DNA of 64,000 nt from Paraburkholderia caffeinitolerans. GTDB taxonomy: Bacteria > Pseudomonadota > Gammaproteobacteria > Burkholderiales > Burkholderiaceae. Both the position numbers and the translations under genes were made by a program. Under the pieces are notes generated by a model. The model had not been told where the DNA came from and ran no database searches. It worked only from the letters and a program-made list of their open reading frames with translations. The stretch covers positions 62,001-126,000 of the forward strand of contig NZ_CADIKL010000017.1 in NCBI RefSeq assembly GCF_902859945.1, read 5' to 3'. The number at the start of each line of letters is the position of its first letter. Within the stretch, counting starts at the first letter, position 1. This document shows, piece by piece, positions 27,761 through 38,113 of this stretch.

Positions 27761-28852
27761 ATGGCCTCGCAGTCCACTGGAAAGCAGAGCGCGAATCTCG
27801 GGCTGACCGAGCGCCTGCAACTCGAAGTCGAGCGCGCCGTGCAGCGCGGCCTCAAGAGCATGGAGATGCTCGGCGCCAGCACGCCTTCGGTCGGACGCAC
27901 GCCCAAGACCGTGCTGCATCGGCGCGGCACATTGGAACTCGTCCACTATCGTCCGGTCGTCGACGAAGTCTATCGCGTGCCGCTGCTGGTCGTGATGGCG
28001 CCGACCAACAAGGGCTACATTCTCGACCTCGCGCCGGGGCAGAGCCTGGTCGGCTTCCTGCTCGAACGCGGCTACGACGTGTACCTGATCGACTGGAACG
28101 CGCCAACCGACGACGAGCGCGACTTGAAGATCGACGATTACGTGCTCGATTTCATTCCCGATTGCATCCGCCGTGTGCAACAAGATTCCGGCGAGCACGA
28201 CGTGACGCTGCTTGGCTACTGCGCGGGCGGCATGCTTTCGGCGATCTACCAGTCGCTGCACGTGGATGGGCCGGTAAAGAACCTGGTCTGCATGACGACG
28301 CCGGTCGACTTTTCGAAGATGGAGCTGTTCCGGTCGCTGGCGGACGAGCAGAGTTTCGACGTCGACCGCTTCGTCGATGGCGTCGGCGTCGTGCCGGCGG
28401 ATTTCGTTCTCGCAGGCTTCGACGTGCTGCGTCCGGCCAGCCGTATCGCCGGGCAGGTCAGGCTGTGGGACAACCTCTGGAACGACCAGTTCGTCAAGGG
28501 CTACCGCATGATGGAGCGTTGGGGCAACGAGACGCTGCCGCTTCCCGGCGGCTACTTTCGCCAGACGACCCGGGAGCTGTTGCAGAAAAACGCGCTATAC
28601 GAGAGCACCTTGCGCATCGGCGGCCGACTCGTCGATCTCGGCAAGATCACCGTGCCGCTGTTGCACATCGTGGCGCAATACGACCACATCGTGCCGCCGG
28701 AGTGCGCGCGCCCGCTGGTGGAGCGCGTCGGGTCGCTCGACAAGGAAGAAGTCGTGTTGCCGGGCGGCCATGTGAGCATTGCCGCCGGCGCGAACGCCGT
28801 CAAGCGCATGTGGCCGAAACTCGATTCCTGGCTGGAGGGCCGTTCGATATGA
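27761..28852 (+). CDS. phaC: PHA synthase-like alpha/beta hydrolase (class III PhaC size)
   Basis: A 363-residue enzyme with the polyhydroxyalkanoate synthase core. The lipase-like box is GYCAGG with catalytic Cys154, DVYLIDWNAP precedes it, WNDQFVKGYRMM lies in the cap region, and YDHIVPPECA and GGHVSIAAGA carry the aspartate and histidine. The length matches class III synthases (about 350-370 residues), which require a PhaE subunit, rather than class I (about 590). The adjacent small gene could supply that partner. It would polymerise 3-hydroxyacyl-CoA in the cytoplasm. Confidence 0.82.
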   Translation: MASQSTGKQSANLGLTERLQLEVERAVQRGLKSMEMLGASTPSVGRTPKTVLHRRGTLELVHYRPVVDEVYRVPLLVVMAPTNKGYILDLAPGQSLVGFLLERGYDVYLIDWNAPTDDERDLKIDDYVLDFIPDCIRRVQQDSGEHDVTLLGYCAGGMLSAIYQSLHVDGPVKNLVCMTTPVDFSKMELFRSLADEQSFDVDRFVDGVGVVPADFVLAGFDVLRPASRIAGQVRLWDNLWNDQFVKGYRMMERWGNETLPLPGGYFRQTTRELLQKNALYESTLRIGGRLVDLGKITVPLLHIVAQYDHIVPPECARPLVERVGSLDKEEVVLPGGHVSIAAGANAVKRMWPKLDSWLEGRSI

Positions 28853-29451
28853 CCGAAACATCACGCCGCTATCCGCGCAGCATCGAATGCGCCGGCAAGT
28901 CGTTCGACATCGCGCGAATGACGAGCCGCGACCGCGATGCGGTGCTCGCGTTCGCGAAGACGCTGCCAGCGCACGATCTGCTGTTCGTGCCACGCGACAT
29001 CAGCCAGCCGCAGGTCATCGATGCGTGGATGCGCACGCTCGACGGCGACGAGGTGACCAGCCTGATCGCACGCGACAGCGAAGGAACCGTGGTTGGCTGC
29101 ACGGCGATCGTTACCGACAATCTGAGCTGGTCGAAGCATGTTGGCCAGTTGCGGGTTCTGGTGGCGCCCGCGTCGCGCGGCACGGGACTCGGGCGCGTGC
29201 TTATTCAGGAGTGCTTTGCGCAAGCGCTCGAACGCGGACTGAAGAAGCTCGTCGCGCAGATGACGACGGATCAGGCGGCGGCGATCGCGGTGTTCGAGGA
29301 ACTGAGCTTTCGGGCGGAGGCGCTGCTGCATCGCCAGGTGGCCGACCGGGACGGCTGGCTGCACGATCTGGTGGTGCTCAGCCACGATGTCGATGCGGTG
29401 GCGATGCGCCGCGATTTGTATGGATTGAGCGACGTGCTGGACGGCGCGTAG
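28849..29451 (+). CDS. GNAT-family N-acetyltransferase
   Basis: A 200-residue acetyltransferase. The acetyl-CoA-binding motif A is QLRVLVAPASRGTGLGRVLIQ, close to the usual V-x-x-x-x-R-G-x-G-x-A pattern, and a following helix is ECFAQALERGLKKLVAQM. Its ATG overlaps the PHA synthase-like stop by four bases, so it is translated with that gene. The role in the operon is unknown. A strong hairpin directly follows its stop. Confidence 0.82.
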   Translation: MTETSRRYPRSIECAGKSFDIARMTSRDRDAVLAFAKTLPAHDLLFVPRDISQPQVIDAWMRTLDGDEVTSLIARDSEGTVVGCTAIVTDNLSWSKHVGQLRVLVAPASRGTGLGRVLIQECFAQALERGLKKLVAQMTTDQAAAIAVFEELSFRAEALLHRQVADRDGWLHDLVVLSHDVDAVAMRRDLYGLSDVLDGA

Positions 29452-29486
29452 CCGCGTGAAGCCGCGCCTTGCGCGGCTTCACGCGG
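29452..29486. terminator. Perfect 16-bp hairpin between convergent operons
   Basis: Arms CCGCGTGAAGCCGCGC (29452-29467) and GCGCGGCTTCACGCGG (29471-29486) are perfectly complementary with a 3-nt loop. It lies right after the GNAT stop and 11 bp before the end of the minus-strand SDR gene, so it can terminate both converging transcripts. Confidence 0.8.
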
Positions 29487-29497
29487 ACGGGCTTGGC

Positions 29498-30256
29498 TCA
29501 CAGGGCGGACACCCCGCCGTCCACGGCAACCGCCTGGCCCGTCATATACGAATTCTCTTTGGCGCACAGCATCAGCATCGCCGCGACCATCTCGTCGGGC
29601 CGTCCCAGCCGCTTCATCGGCGCACCCAGCGCGAGCGCGTCCTGCTTCGTGCCGATGTCGCCTTCGGTCACCATCGGGGTTGCGCTATAGAACGGGCAAA
29701 CCGCGTTGACCCGGATGTTCTTGCGCGCATATTCCGCCGCCGCGGTTCGCGTGAGGCCCACCACCGCGTGTTTTGCGGCCGCATACGCGGCGAGCTTCGG
29801 CGCGCCGGAGAGGCCGGCCAGCGAGGCCACGTTCAGGATCACGCCGCCGTCCTGCTCGAGCATCTGAAGAATCTGATGCTTCATGCCGAAGAACACGCCC
29901 TTGACGTTGACCGCGAAAGTTTTGTCGAGGTCGGCTTCCGTGGTTTCGGCCAGCGATTTCATCGGCAGCAGAATGCCGGCGTTGTTGATGCCGACATCGA
30001 GCCGCCCGAAGTTCTGGACGGCCGCCGCCACCACGGCTTCGACCTCGGCTTCGGAGGTCACGTCGCAACGCTGGGCGACGACTTGCGCTCCGCTGTCGCG
30101 CAGCGTTTGCGCAAGCCGTTCGAGCCCTTGCACGTCGCGGTCCGCGAGAACGAGTCTCGCGCCCATTTGCGCCAGCTCCGTCGCGAGCAGCGCGCCGAAA
30201 CCGCCGGCGGCCCCCGTGATCATGACGGTCTGGTCCCGATAGCTTTCCAGTTTCAT
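29498..30256 (-). CDS. Short-chain dehydrogenase/reductase
   Basis: A 252-residue classical SDR. The NAD(P)-binding motif is ITGAAGGFG (about residues 13-21), with NNAG downstream and a YAAAKHAVVG active-site tyrosine/lysine pair preceded by ILNVASLAG. C-terminal QAVAVDGG is typical of FabG-like enzymes. The start at 30256 is preferred for its AGAGGAC site; an in-frame ATG 30 bp upstream would overlap the acyl-CoA synthetase gene. It follows that gene on the same strand and may act on a hydroxyacyl or alcohol intermediate. Confidence 0.88.
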   Translation of the reverse strand: MKLESYRDQTVMITGAAGGFGALLATELAQMGARLVLADRDVQGLERLAQTLRDSGAQVVAQRCDVTSEAEVEAVVAAAVQNFGRLDVGINNAGILLPMKSLAETTEADLDKTFAVNVKGVFFGMKHQILQMLEQDGGVILNVASLAGLSGAPKLAAYAAAKHAVVGLTRTAAAEYARKNIRVNAVCPFYSATPMVTEGDIGTKQDALALGAPMKRLGRPDEMVAAMLMLCAKENSYMTGQAVAVDGGVSAL

Positions 30257-30278
30257 GCTGTCCTCTGTGGGGTCGGGG

Positions 30279-31949
30279 TTAGCCAATCAAGTGGCGGATG
30301 GCCTTCTTGTCGATCTTGCCCACGCTGGTCTTCGGTATTTCGGCCACGAACGCAATGCGGTTCGCTTCCGGCACTGCGTAGCGGCTGATGCGGTTCGCCT
30401 CGGCGTGCCGGAGCAGATGCTGGCGCACCTCGTCGGCGCCGAGCGCGCTGCCCTCGACGAGCACCACCAGCGCCATGGGCCGCTCGCCCCACTTGTCGTC
30501 CTTCACGCCAACGACCGCGCATTCCTGCACGTCCGGCAGTTCGCCGATCAATCCTTCGATCTCGATCGACGAGACCCATTCGCCGCCAGTCTTGATCACG
30601 TCCTTGATGCGGTCGACGATCTGGATATAGCCATCGGGCGTCATGACCGCGACGTCTTGGGTATGCAGGTAGCCGCCGCGCCATAGCGCCTCGGACGCCT
30701 CGGGCTGGTTGTGATAGCCGAGCGTGAGGAACGGCGCGCGCAGCACGACTTCGCCCGGTGTCACGCCGTCGCGCGGCACGTCGCGCATGTCGTCGTCGAC
30801 TACGCGCAGGTCCACCATGGGCAACGGGCGTCCCGTCATGGCGCGTTTGCGAATGTTTTCGTCCTGATCGGCAGGCGTGCCGCCCGGTGGGAACTGCGAA
30901 AGCGCCACTGTCGGGCCCGTCTCGGACATCCCATAGCCTGCGAATACGTCGATGCCTTGTTCGACGGCCGCGCGGCACAGTCCGGGAGGCAGCGCCGAAC
31001 CGCCGATGACGATCTTCCAGCCATCGAGCTTCTGGCCTTCACGGCGCGCGGCATCGAGCAGCATCTGCAGGATGGTGGGCACGCAATGCGAGAACGTGAC
31101 CTTTTCGCTCTTCTGCAGCGCCAGCAAACGTTCGGGAACATAGCGGCCAGGCAGCACGATGCGCAGTCCGAGCAGCACGGCGATATAGGGCACGCCCCAC
31201 GCGAGCACGTGGAACATCGGCGTGATCGGCATATACACGTCTTCGCGATGCAGCCGCTGGCCATCGCGCGGCGAACAAAAACTCGTGGCGATCGTCAGCG
31301 CGTGCAGCACGATCTGGCGATGGCTGTAGCAGACGCCCTTCGGGTCGCCGGTGGTGCCGGTCGTGTAGAACAGCGCGGCGCGCGTGTTCTCGTCGAATTC
31401 GGGAAAGACGAAATCCGCGGATGCTGGTGCGAGGAGCGCTTCATATTCGCCCACGAAGGGCAGGGTGGTCGACGGCAGCGGATTGCCGTCGGCGAGCACC
31501 ACGACCTGGCGCACGAACTTCAGCTCCGCCTGGATCTGTTCCAGGACCGGCAGAAAATCCACGTGCGCGAGCACGACTTCGGCACGCGAGTCGTTCAATG
31601 CATACGCAATCTGCTGCGGGGACGTACGGACGTTCACGGTAAACAGCGTGGCGCCCATCATCGGGATGGCGAAGTAGCTTTCGAGGTAGCGATGACTGTC
31701 CCAATCCAGCACGGCAACGGTGGCGCCGTGCCCGACGCCGAGCGCCTCGAGCGCGGAGGCGAGCTTGCCGATGCGCGCGCGCAGGTCGGCGAACGTGTAG
31801 CGCAGCTCGCCGCGGTAGCAGATCTCCTGGCCGGCGCTCACGCTCTGCGAGTTCAGCAGCAATTGCTTGATGAGCAAGGGATAGGCGTAGGCCGACGGAG
31901 TCGCGATGATCAGGTTGTCAAAAGCGTCGGATGGGTGGGGCGCTGACAC
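30279..31949 (-). CDS. Long-chain-fatty-acid/acyl-CoA synthetase (AMP-dependent ligase)
   Basis: A 556-residue adenylate-forming enzyme. The AMP-binding P-loop is FYTTGTTGDPKGVCYSH, followed by GYGMSETGPT and the hinge IVDRIKDVIKTGGEWVSS, with the catalytic lysine in KTSVGKIDKKAIR near the C-terminus. It activates a carboxylic acid to acyl-AMP and then acyl-CoA. The medium/long-chain type is likely. It is first in a two-gene minus-strand operon with the SDR gene and is divergent from the SDR at 32184. Confidence 0.92.
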   Translation of the reverse strand: MSAPHPSDAFDNLIIATPSAYAYPLLIKQLLLNSQSVSAGQEICYRGELRYTFADLRARIGKLASALEALGVGHGATVAVLDWDSHRYLESYFAIPMMGATLFTVNVRTSPQQIAYALNDSRAEVVLAHVDFLPVLEQIQAELKFVRQVVVLADGNPLPSTTLPFVGEYEALLAPASADFVFPEFDENTRAALFYTTGTTGDPKGVCYSHRQIVLHALTIATSFCSPRDGQRLHREDVYMPITPMFHVLAWGVPYIAVLLGLRIVLPGRYVPERLLALQKSEKVTFSHCVPTILQMLLDAARREGQKLDGWKIVIGGSALPPGLCRAAVEQGIDVFAGYGMSETGPTVALSQFPPGGTPADQDENIRKRAMTGRPLPMVDLRVVDDDMRDVPRDGVTPGEVVLRAPFLTLGYHNQPEASEALWRGGYLHTQDVAVMTPDGYIQIVDRIKDVIKTGGEWVSSIEIEGLIGELPDVQECAVVGVKDDKWGERPMALVVLVEGSALGADEVRQHLLRHAEANRISRYAVPEANRIAFVAEIPKTSVGKIDKKAIRHLIG

Positions 31950-32183
31950 GGAGGCTACCTCGTTGGGCTATCGGCGCGGCGGCGTGCCGCGTCATCGTAC
32001 CCAGCTTACTGAACACCGCACGCCGCTTCCCCCTTCATCCGGGAGGGGAGGGTTATCCAGCATATGAGTCGGGCGGCACCCCCTCCCCCGCGAGTAGGAT
32101 CGGCGCCGGCCATTCGCACTACCATGCAATCGATACGCGGGTTTTCGCCGCCGTGGCATCCGCACCTTCTACAAGGAGCTCTT
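31950..32183. promoter_or_regulatory. Divergent intergenic region between acyl-CoA synthetase and SDR genes
   Basis: This 234-bp stretch contains both start regions. It includes a GC-rich stretch with CCCCCTTCATCCGGGAGGGG, a possible short hairpin, but no gene and no clear consensus promoter. An AAGGAG site precedes the plus-strand ATG. Confidence 0.3.
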
Positions 32184-32963
32184 ATGAGCCTCACCGCACT
32201 TCAAGACCTTAGTGGGCGTGTTGCGCTCGTCACCGGCGGCTCGCGCGGCCTGGGCCTTCAGATGGCCGAGGTGCTGGGTGAACTGGGCGCCAGGGTGGCG
32301 ATCACTGCCCGCAAGCAGCACGAACTCGAAGCCGCCACCGCGCACCTCAAGGCACTTGGCGTGGAGGCCACGCCGTTCGTGTGCGACATGGGCGATCTGG
32401 CAGCGATCCCGGGAATGGTCGAGCAGGTGACGAGCGCGCTCGGGCCCATCGACATTCTGGTCAACAACGCGGGCACGTCGTGGGGCGCACCGACGATCGA
32501 GCACTCGCTCGAAGGCTGGCAGAAGGTCATCACGCTCAACCTGACGGCCGTCTTTGCGGTGACGCAGGAGGTGGGCCGCCGCTGCATGGTGCCCCGGCGC
32601 AGCGGCAAGGTCATCAACATCGCCTCGATCCAGGGCCTGACCGGCACCTATCCCGAGGGCATGCCAACGCTCGCCTACAACGCCAGCAAGGGCGCGGTGG
32701 TCAATATGACCCGCACCCTGGCCGTGGAGTGGGCGCCGTTCGGCATCAACGTCAATGCGATTGCGCCAGGCTATTTCCCGACCAAAATGACGGCGCCGAT
32801 CGACGCTGCGATCGGCGGCGACAAGACCGCGGCCATGGCGCCGATGAACCGGGTGGGCGGCCCGGAAGACCTGAAGGGCGTCACCGCGCTGTTTGCTTCG
32901 GATGCCTGTGCATTCATCACCGGGCAGACACTCGCGGTCGACGGCGGCCTGACCGCGATGTAG
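32184..32963 (+). CDS. Short-chain dehydrogenase/reductase (FabG-like)
   Basis: A 259-residue SDR. Motifs are VTGGSRGLG (about 16-24), VNNAGTSWG, INIASIQG and YNASKGAVVNMTR (catalytic tyrosine and lysine), with GQTLAVDGG near the C-terminus. It likely oxidises or reduces a hydroxyacyl-CoA or alcohol using NAD(P). It is divergent from the acyl-CoA synthetase gene, so they may form one fatty-acid-type pathway. The ATG at 32184 follows AAGGAG. Confidence 0.88.
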   Translation: MSLTALQDLSGRVALVTGGSRGLGLQMAEVLGELGARVAITARKQHELEAATAHLKALGVEATPFVCDMGDLAAIPGMVEQVTSALGPIDILVNNAGTSWGAPTIEHSLEGWQKVITLNLTAVFAVTQEVGRRCMVPRRSGKVINIASIQGLTGTYPEGMPTLAYNASKGAVVNMTRTLAVEWAPFGINVNAIAPGYFPTKMTAPIDAAIGGDKTAAMAPMNRVGGPEDLKGVTALFASDACAFITGQTLAVDGGLTAM

Positions 32964-32979
32964 TGCCTGCCCATGCCGC

Positions 32980-33570
32980 TTACTGGGCGTCGGGGAATAC
33001 CGGTTCGCCGAGGTTGAGCATCAGCCGGTTCGCCCATGCGAAGATCGACACCGAGTGAATCAGGTCGAGAATCTCCGCGTCGTCGAGACCGGCTTCGCGC
33101 AGCGCGCGAAGCTGCGCGGCGTCCACCGCGTCGGGCTGCTCGGTCAGGGCGATCGAGAACTGCGCAATCGCGCGCTCGCGTTCGGTCGTGCCGGCGCTGC
33201 GCGGCTCGTCGAACACCTGGCGGATCACGTCGTTGCGCTTCGCAAGCTGCTCGAAGCGCTGCGCGTGCACCGACGCGCAGTACACACACCCGTTGATGCG
33301 CGAGACGACCGTGGTCGACAGCTCGCGCTCCGCGCGCGGCAGCCCGCCGGGCGCGTACATGATCGCGTTGAAGGCGGCCGAGCGCTGCCGCAGAATCTCG
33401 GGCTGATGCACGAGAAACAGGTAGTAGTCCGAGACTTTCGCCTTCGGGTGGCTTTCTTCGAGCACCGCGACCTGCTCCGGCGTCGCGTGGTCGAGCTCGA
33501 CCACGTCGAGCCAGGCGTCCCAGTCGAGCGTTTCGTTGGTGAAACCGTGCGAGCGGATCAGGTCGGTCAT
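32980..33570 (-). CDS. AhpD-like alkylhydroperoxidase domain protein (Avi_7169-type)
   Basis: A 196-residue protein with the carboxymuconolactone decarboxylase/AhpD fold. The redox site CVYC with a following histidine (Cys95, Cys98, His102 in INGCVYCASVHAQ) is intact, suggesting thiol peroxidase activity. The length and the N-terminal extension fit the peroxidase-related group that occurs with a CMD-domain protein and a dipeptide-type ABC transporter. It is the last gene of the minus-strand operon, and its ATG overlaps the stop of the preceding gene. Confidence 0.82.
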   Translation of the reverse strand: MTDLIRSHGFTNETLDWDAWLDVVELDHATPEQVAVLEESHPKAKVSDYYLFLVHQPEILRQRSAAFNAIMYAPGGLPRAERELSTTVVSRINGCVYCASVHAQRFEQLAKRNDVIRQVFDEPRSAGTTERERAIAQFSIALTEQPDAVDAAQLRALREAGLDDAEILDLIHSVSIFAWANRLMLNLGEPVFPDAQ

Positions 33571-34091
33571 GTCGGCGTCTCCAGTTGTTTTAGTGCCTGC
33601 AGCCCCGCGACGACGCGCGTCTGGTACGAGAGAAACGCAATCAGTTGCGCGAGCGTGACAACGGCGGGCGTCGTCAGCCCGGCGGCGGGCAGCGTTGCCA
33701 GCGCGGCTTTGTCGCCAGCCACCGGGTTCTCGATCAGCGTGCGCGTGAACGTGAGGATCGCGCGCAGCCGCGCATCCGCGAGATCTTCGGGTGCGCCGGT
33801 TTCGACCGCCGCGCGTGCGGCCGCGTCCACGCCATGCTGTTCGAGCGCATCGCGGTAGTGCGCAAAGAGCGCGGCCGAAGGCGTCAGCCGGCTCGCGTAG
33901 CACGCAACGAGCAGCCGTTCCGCGAGCGTCAGCCCTTCGAGCGCGGGGTCGAAGAGTGCGTCGTAGCTCTGCTGGGTCGCCACCGCAACCTTGTCGCGCC
34001 GATGCCGCAGCGCTTGCGTGGCCGAGCCGGGCGCGAGCCCGACAAGACGATCGACGAGATCGGTCGTTGCGCCATCAACGGTGTGTGTCAT
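33567..34091 (-). CDS. CMD-domain protein (Avi_7170-type)
   Basis: A 174-residue carboxymuconolactone decarboxylase-like protein without the CxxC redox pair of AhpD: only one cysteine is present (RLLVACYASRL). It is probably a non-redox relative or subunit of its neighbour. It starts 17 bp inside the end of the BAAT-like gene and overlaps the next gene by four bases. Proteins of this kind are known as partners in a conserved ABC-transporter neighbourhood; the reaction is unknown. Confidence 0.75.
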   Translation of the reverse strand: MTHTVDGATTDLVDRLVGLAPGSATQALRHRRDKVAVATQQSYDALFDPALEGLTLAERLLVACYASRLTPSAALFAHYRDALEQHGVDAAARAAVETGAPEDLADARLRAILTFTRTLIENPVAGDKAALATLPAAGLTTPAVVTLAQLIAFLSYQTRVVAGLQALKQLETPT

Positions 34092-35442
34092 GAGTGTCCT
34101 CGGAAGGTGAATCGGAAGAGGGCGCGCCAGCCGCTTGCGCTGCGCGCGCCGCTACAGCGCGCGCAAGAAATGCCTGCACGGCAGCCCATGAACGTTCGTC
34201 GGCGTGCGCGTTCGCGGCGGGCTCGCCGCCGCCGGTGCTAACCCGGCCCGACACGGGATGCGCGTAGACGACCTGCGTGGTCGGCACATAAGGGAACACG
34301 ATCGCATGCCCAGCGCGCTCGAAATCGAAATGCTCGACCGGATGCGGATGCCCGTGCGCCGCGAGCCGCTCGGCGACCATGCGCGAATAGCGGCTCGACG
34401 GCCACGAACCGTCGTCTTCGGCGGAGAGCAGCAGCACCGGCCCGCGAATGCACTCGACGCGGATGCGCGCGCGCTCGACCGCTTCCGGATCGTCGAGCGC
34501 GGTGAGCATGGCGTGCGCGTGCCGGTGCGGCGCGGGGCCTTCGTCGTAGGGCGCCCAGCTCGCGGTGCGGTTGTTCTCCCAGATGTGCGGCAGTGGCTCG
34601 CCGTTCAGCAGCCAGGTGGGGCCTTCGCGGCCGGTCGCCGGATCGGCCGCGTTCTGGGCGCTGTGCACGAGCGCGCTCGGCACGTAGCCGATGACCGCCG
34701 ACACCCGCTCCGGGAAGGTCGCGCCGAGCAGCAGCACGAGCTCGCCGCCGCGCGACTGCCCGGACAGCGCGATGAAATCGTGCGCGGGACGCACCGTGTC
34801 GCGCAGCCAGCGCAGGCCGCGCTCGAAGTATTCGAGCGGCGTGTTGGAGATGTAGTCCGGCAGGCCCGGCGCCTTGAAGTAGCCGAGCGCGAAGGCCGCG
34901 TAGCCGCGCGAGGCGTAGAGCGCCGCGCGCGGCTCGTTGATGCCGCCGCCCGAGCCGTTCAGCACCATCACGGCCGGATGCGGCCCCTCGCCAGGCGGCA
35001 GATAGAGCGTGCCGACGAGACCCTGCTCGCGGATCTCGCGGCGCGTCACGCCCTCGGCCGCGAGCCGCTGCGTGAATTGTGCGGACACCGAAGCGTCGCC
35101 GACGCTTGCGGTCAGCGTCGTCACGAGTGGCGCACTGAGCGGCGTCGGGAACACGTCGCGGCTCGCGCCGTCGACGGGCGTCTGCGACCACACGAGGCCG
35201 AGCGCCGAAACGCCCGCGTAGCTGCCCGACACGGGCGCGTCGCGCGACAAGTCGACGATGCCGTCCGCGTCGGCGACAAACGCCGCATCGGCGCTCCAGG
35301 GCGCGCCGTGGGCGCGCTCGGTGCGGCTCGCGATCGTCACGCGCGCGCCGGCCGGCGCGCCGTGCAGCACGATGCGACGCGGCACGTCGATCAACGCGTC
35401 CGCGGGCAGGACGGTCAGAGAGAGCGTTTGCGCGCCGCTCAT
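34075..35442 (-). CDS. BAAT-like acyl-CoA thioester hydrolase/acyltransferase family protein
   Basis: A 455-residue protein with the two-domain BAAT/acyl-CoA thioesterase pattern: a beta-rich N-terminal domain to about residue 140, then an alpha/beta hydrolase domain. The nucleophile elbow is SGQSRGG (Ser230), preceded by YLPPGEGPHPAVMVLNGSGGG and followed by LLSAEDDGSWPS (aspartate) and the ERAGHAIVFPY histidine. Mammalian relatives act on bile-acyl-CoA; the bacterial substrate is unknown. The ATG at 35442 overlaps the upstream stop. Confidence 0.78.
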   Translation of the reverse strand: MSGAQTLSLTVLPADALIDVPRRIVLHGAPAGARVTIASRTERAHGAPWSADAAFVADADGIVDLSRDAPVSGSYAGVSALGLVWSQTPVDGASRDVFPTPLSAPLVTTLTASVGDASVSAQFTQRLAAEGVTRREIREQGLVGTLYLPPGEGPHPAVMVLNGSGGGINEPRAALYASRGYAAFALGYFKAPGLPDYISNTPLEYFERGLRWLRDTVRPAHDFIALSGQSRGGELVLLLGATFPERVSAVIGYVPSALVHSAQNAADPATGREGPTWLLNGEPLPHIWENNRTASWAPYDEGPAPHRHAHAMLTALDDPEAVERARIRVECIRGPVLLLSAEDDGSWPSSRYSRMVAERLAAHGHPHPVEHFDFERAGHAIVFPYVPTTQVVYAHPVSGRVSTGGGEPAANAHADERSWAAVQAFLARAVAARAAQAAGAPSSDSPSEDTHDTHR

Positions 35443-37007
35443 TTGCCGGCCTGCGTGACCTGCATCGCGACGGTGCGGTCGCTCGTGTACGGCGACACTT
35501 TCAGACCCTTGCGCGCGGCCCACACGTTCTGATAGTGAAAGAGCGGAATCACGCCCACGTCGTTCGACACGATCTCGACCGAGTGGCGCAGGATCGCCTC
35601 GCGCTTGCCTTCGTCGAACTCGGCGGTGGCCGCATCGAGCGCCTGATCGACGGCCGGATTGCTGTAATGCCCCCAGTTCGACGCGCCAAGACCCTTCTTC
35701 GCGTCGACGGTGGCGAGCACGTTCACGAGCGCGTAGCTGGCTTCGCCGGTGCCGTTACCCCAAGCGAGCATCGACATCGCATACTCGTTCTTGCCCGCGC
35801 GGCTCGCGTAGATCGACCAGGGCACCACTTCCACCTGCGTCTTCACGCCAATGCGCGTCCAGAACTGCGCGACTGCCTGAGCGGTTTCCGGCCCTTGCGG
35901 ATAGCGGTCGTTCGGCACGTGCATCACGATCTTGAAGCCGTTCGGATAGCCCGCATCGGCGAGCAGCTTCTTGGCCTGCGCCGCGTCGAACGGAATGTCC
36001 TTCACAGCGGGGTCGTAGCCGAAGGTGTTCTTCGGCATCCATTGGTTCGCGACGCTCGCGGTGCCCTGCATGATGCGCGTGACGATGGCGTCGCGGTTGA
36101 TCGCGAGCGACAGCGCGCGGCGCACGCGCACGTCGAGCAGCGGGTTCTTCGGCAGCGGCTTGCCGTCGTTGTCGGTGATGTATTGATTCGGGCCTTCATG
36201 GAAGCTCGGCTGCAGCAGCATCACGCGCAGGCCCGGATACGGATAGACCGTCACGTTCGGCGCCTGCTTGAGGCGCGGAATGTCCGATGCTGAGACCTTG
36301 TCGATTACGTCGACGTCGCCTGCGAGCAGCGCGGCCGTGCGAGCGGCGCCGTTGTTCACGTAGCGGTAGTCGACCTTCTCCCAGAGCGGCTTGCCGTCCC
36401 AGTACTGGTCGTTGCGGACCATCTCGACGCGGTCGCCCGGCGTGTACGAGACGAACTTGTACGGCCCGGTGCCGATCATCGCGCGGCCCGAGTTGTAGTC
36501 GTCGGTTTGCGACTTCTCGCCAACGTGCTTGCTGACGATGTGCACTGAAGCCAGGTTCAGCGGCAGATCGGGGTTCGGCGCCTTGGTCTTGATGACGAGC
36601 GTGAGCGGATCGGGCGCGCTAACCGATTCGATGGTGCGCAGATAGCCGGCGAACGTCGCGACGCTGCCTGGCACGTTGCGCGCGCGCTGGTAGGAGAAGA
36701 TCACGTCGGCGGCGGTGAACGGCGTGCCGTCCTGCCATTTCACGTTCGGGCGCAGCTTGAACTCCCAGGTCGTCGAGTCGAGCGCCTTCCAGCTCACCGC
36801 GAGGCCCGGTTGCAGCTTGTTCCACTTGTTCTCGACCAGCAGATCCCAGAAGTGCAGGTCGTCCGAGCGGTCGCCGGCGTGGTTGTTGAGTTGCGGGTCA
36901 AGCGAAGACAGCGGGTCGGCGAACGCGATGCGCAGCGTCTGCGCATCGGCGGCAAAGCTGGCCGACAGCAGCACGGCGGCGACGGAAGACAGCAGGAGAC
37001 GTTTCAT
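35439..37007 (-). CDS. Dipeptide/nickel-type ABC transporter, periplasmic binding protein
   Basis: A 522-residue family 5 solute-binding protein. A signal peptide (MKRLLLSSVAAVLLSASFA, then cleavage near ADA) leads into GLAVSWKALDSTTWEFKLRPN, DGTPFTAADVIFSYQRA and RRALSLAINRDAIV, all standard in the family. It resembles the KPN_01854 type of binding proteins found with AhpD-like genes. It lies 49 bp after the frameshifted ATPase gene, the one clear gap in an otherwise overlapping operon. Confidence 0.9.
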   Translation of the reverse strand: MKRLLLSSVAAVLLSASFAADAQTLRIAFADPLSSLDPQLNNHAGDRSDDLHFWDLLVENKWNKLQPGLAVSWKALDSTTWEFKLRPNVKWQDGTPFTAADVIFSYQRARNVPGSVATFAGYLRTIESVSAPDPLTLVIKTKAPNPDLPLNLASVHIVSKHVGEKSQTDDYNSGRAMIGTGPYKFVSYTPGDRVEMVRNDQYWDGKPLWEKVDYRYVNNGAARTAALLAGDVDVIDKVSASDIPRLKQAPNVTVYPYPGLRVMLLQPSFHEGPNQYITDNDGKPLPKNPLLDVRVRRALSLAINRDAIVTRIMQGTASVANQWMPKNTFGYDPAVKDIPFDAAQAKKLLADAGYPNGFKIVMHVPNDRYPQGPETAQAVAQFWTRIGVKTQVEVVPWSIYASRAGKNEYAMSMLAWGNGTGEASYALVNVLATVDAKKGLGASNWGHYSNPAVDQALDAATAEFDEGKREAILRHSVEIVSNDVGVIPLFHYQNVWAARKGLKVSPYTSDRTVAMQVTQAGK

Positions 37008-37056
37008 GTCGGAAGATCCTGTGATTGGAATGTGCCGGGTTGTCTAAAGAGGGAGT

Positions 37057-38109
<1,053 letters not shown>

Positions 38110-38113
<4 letters not shown>

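Noticed and set aside
29452..29486. The 16-bp hairpin as a small RNA gene
   Set aside because: It lies exactly between converging stops and has terminator form; no separate promoter was seen.
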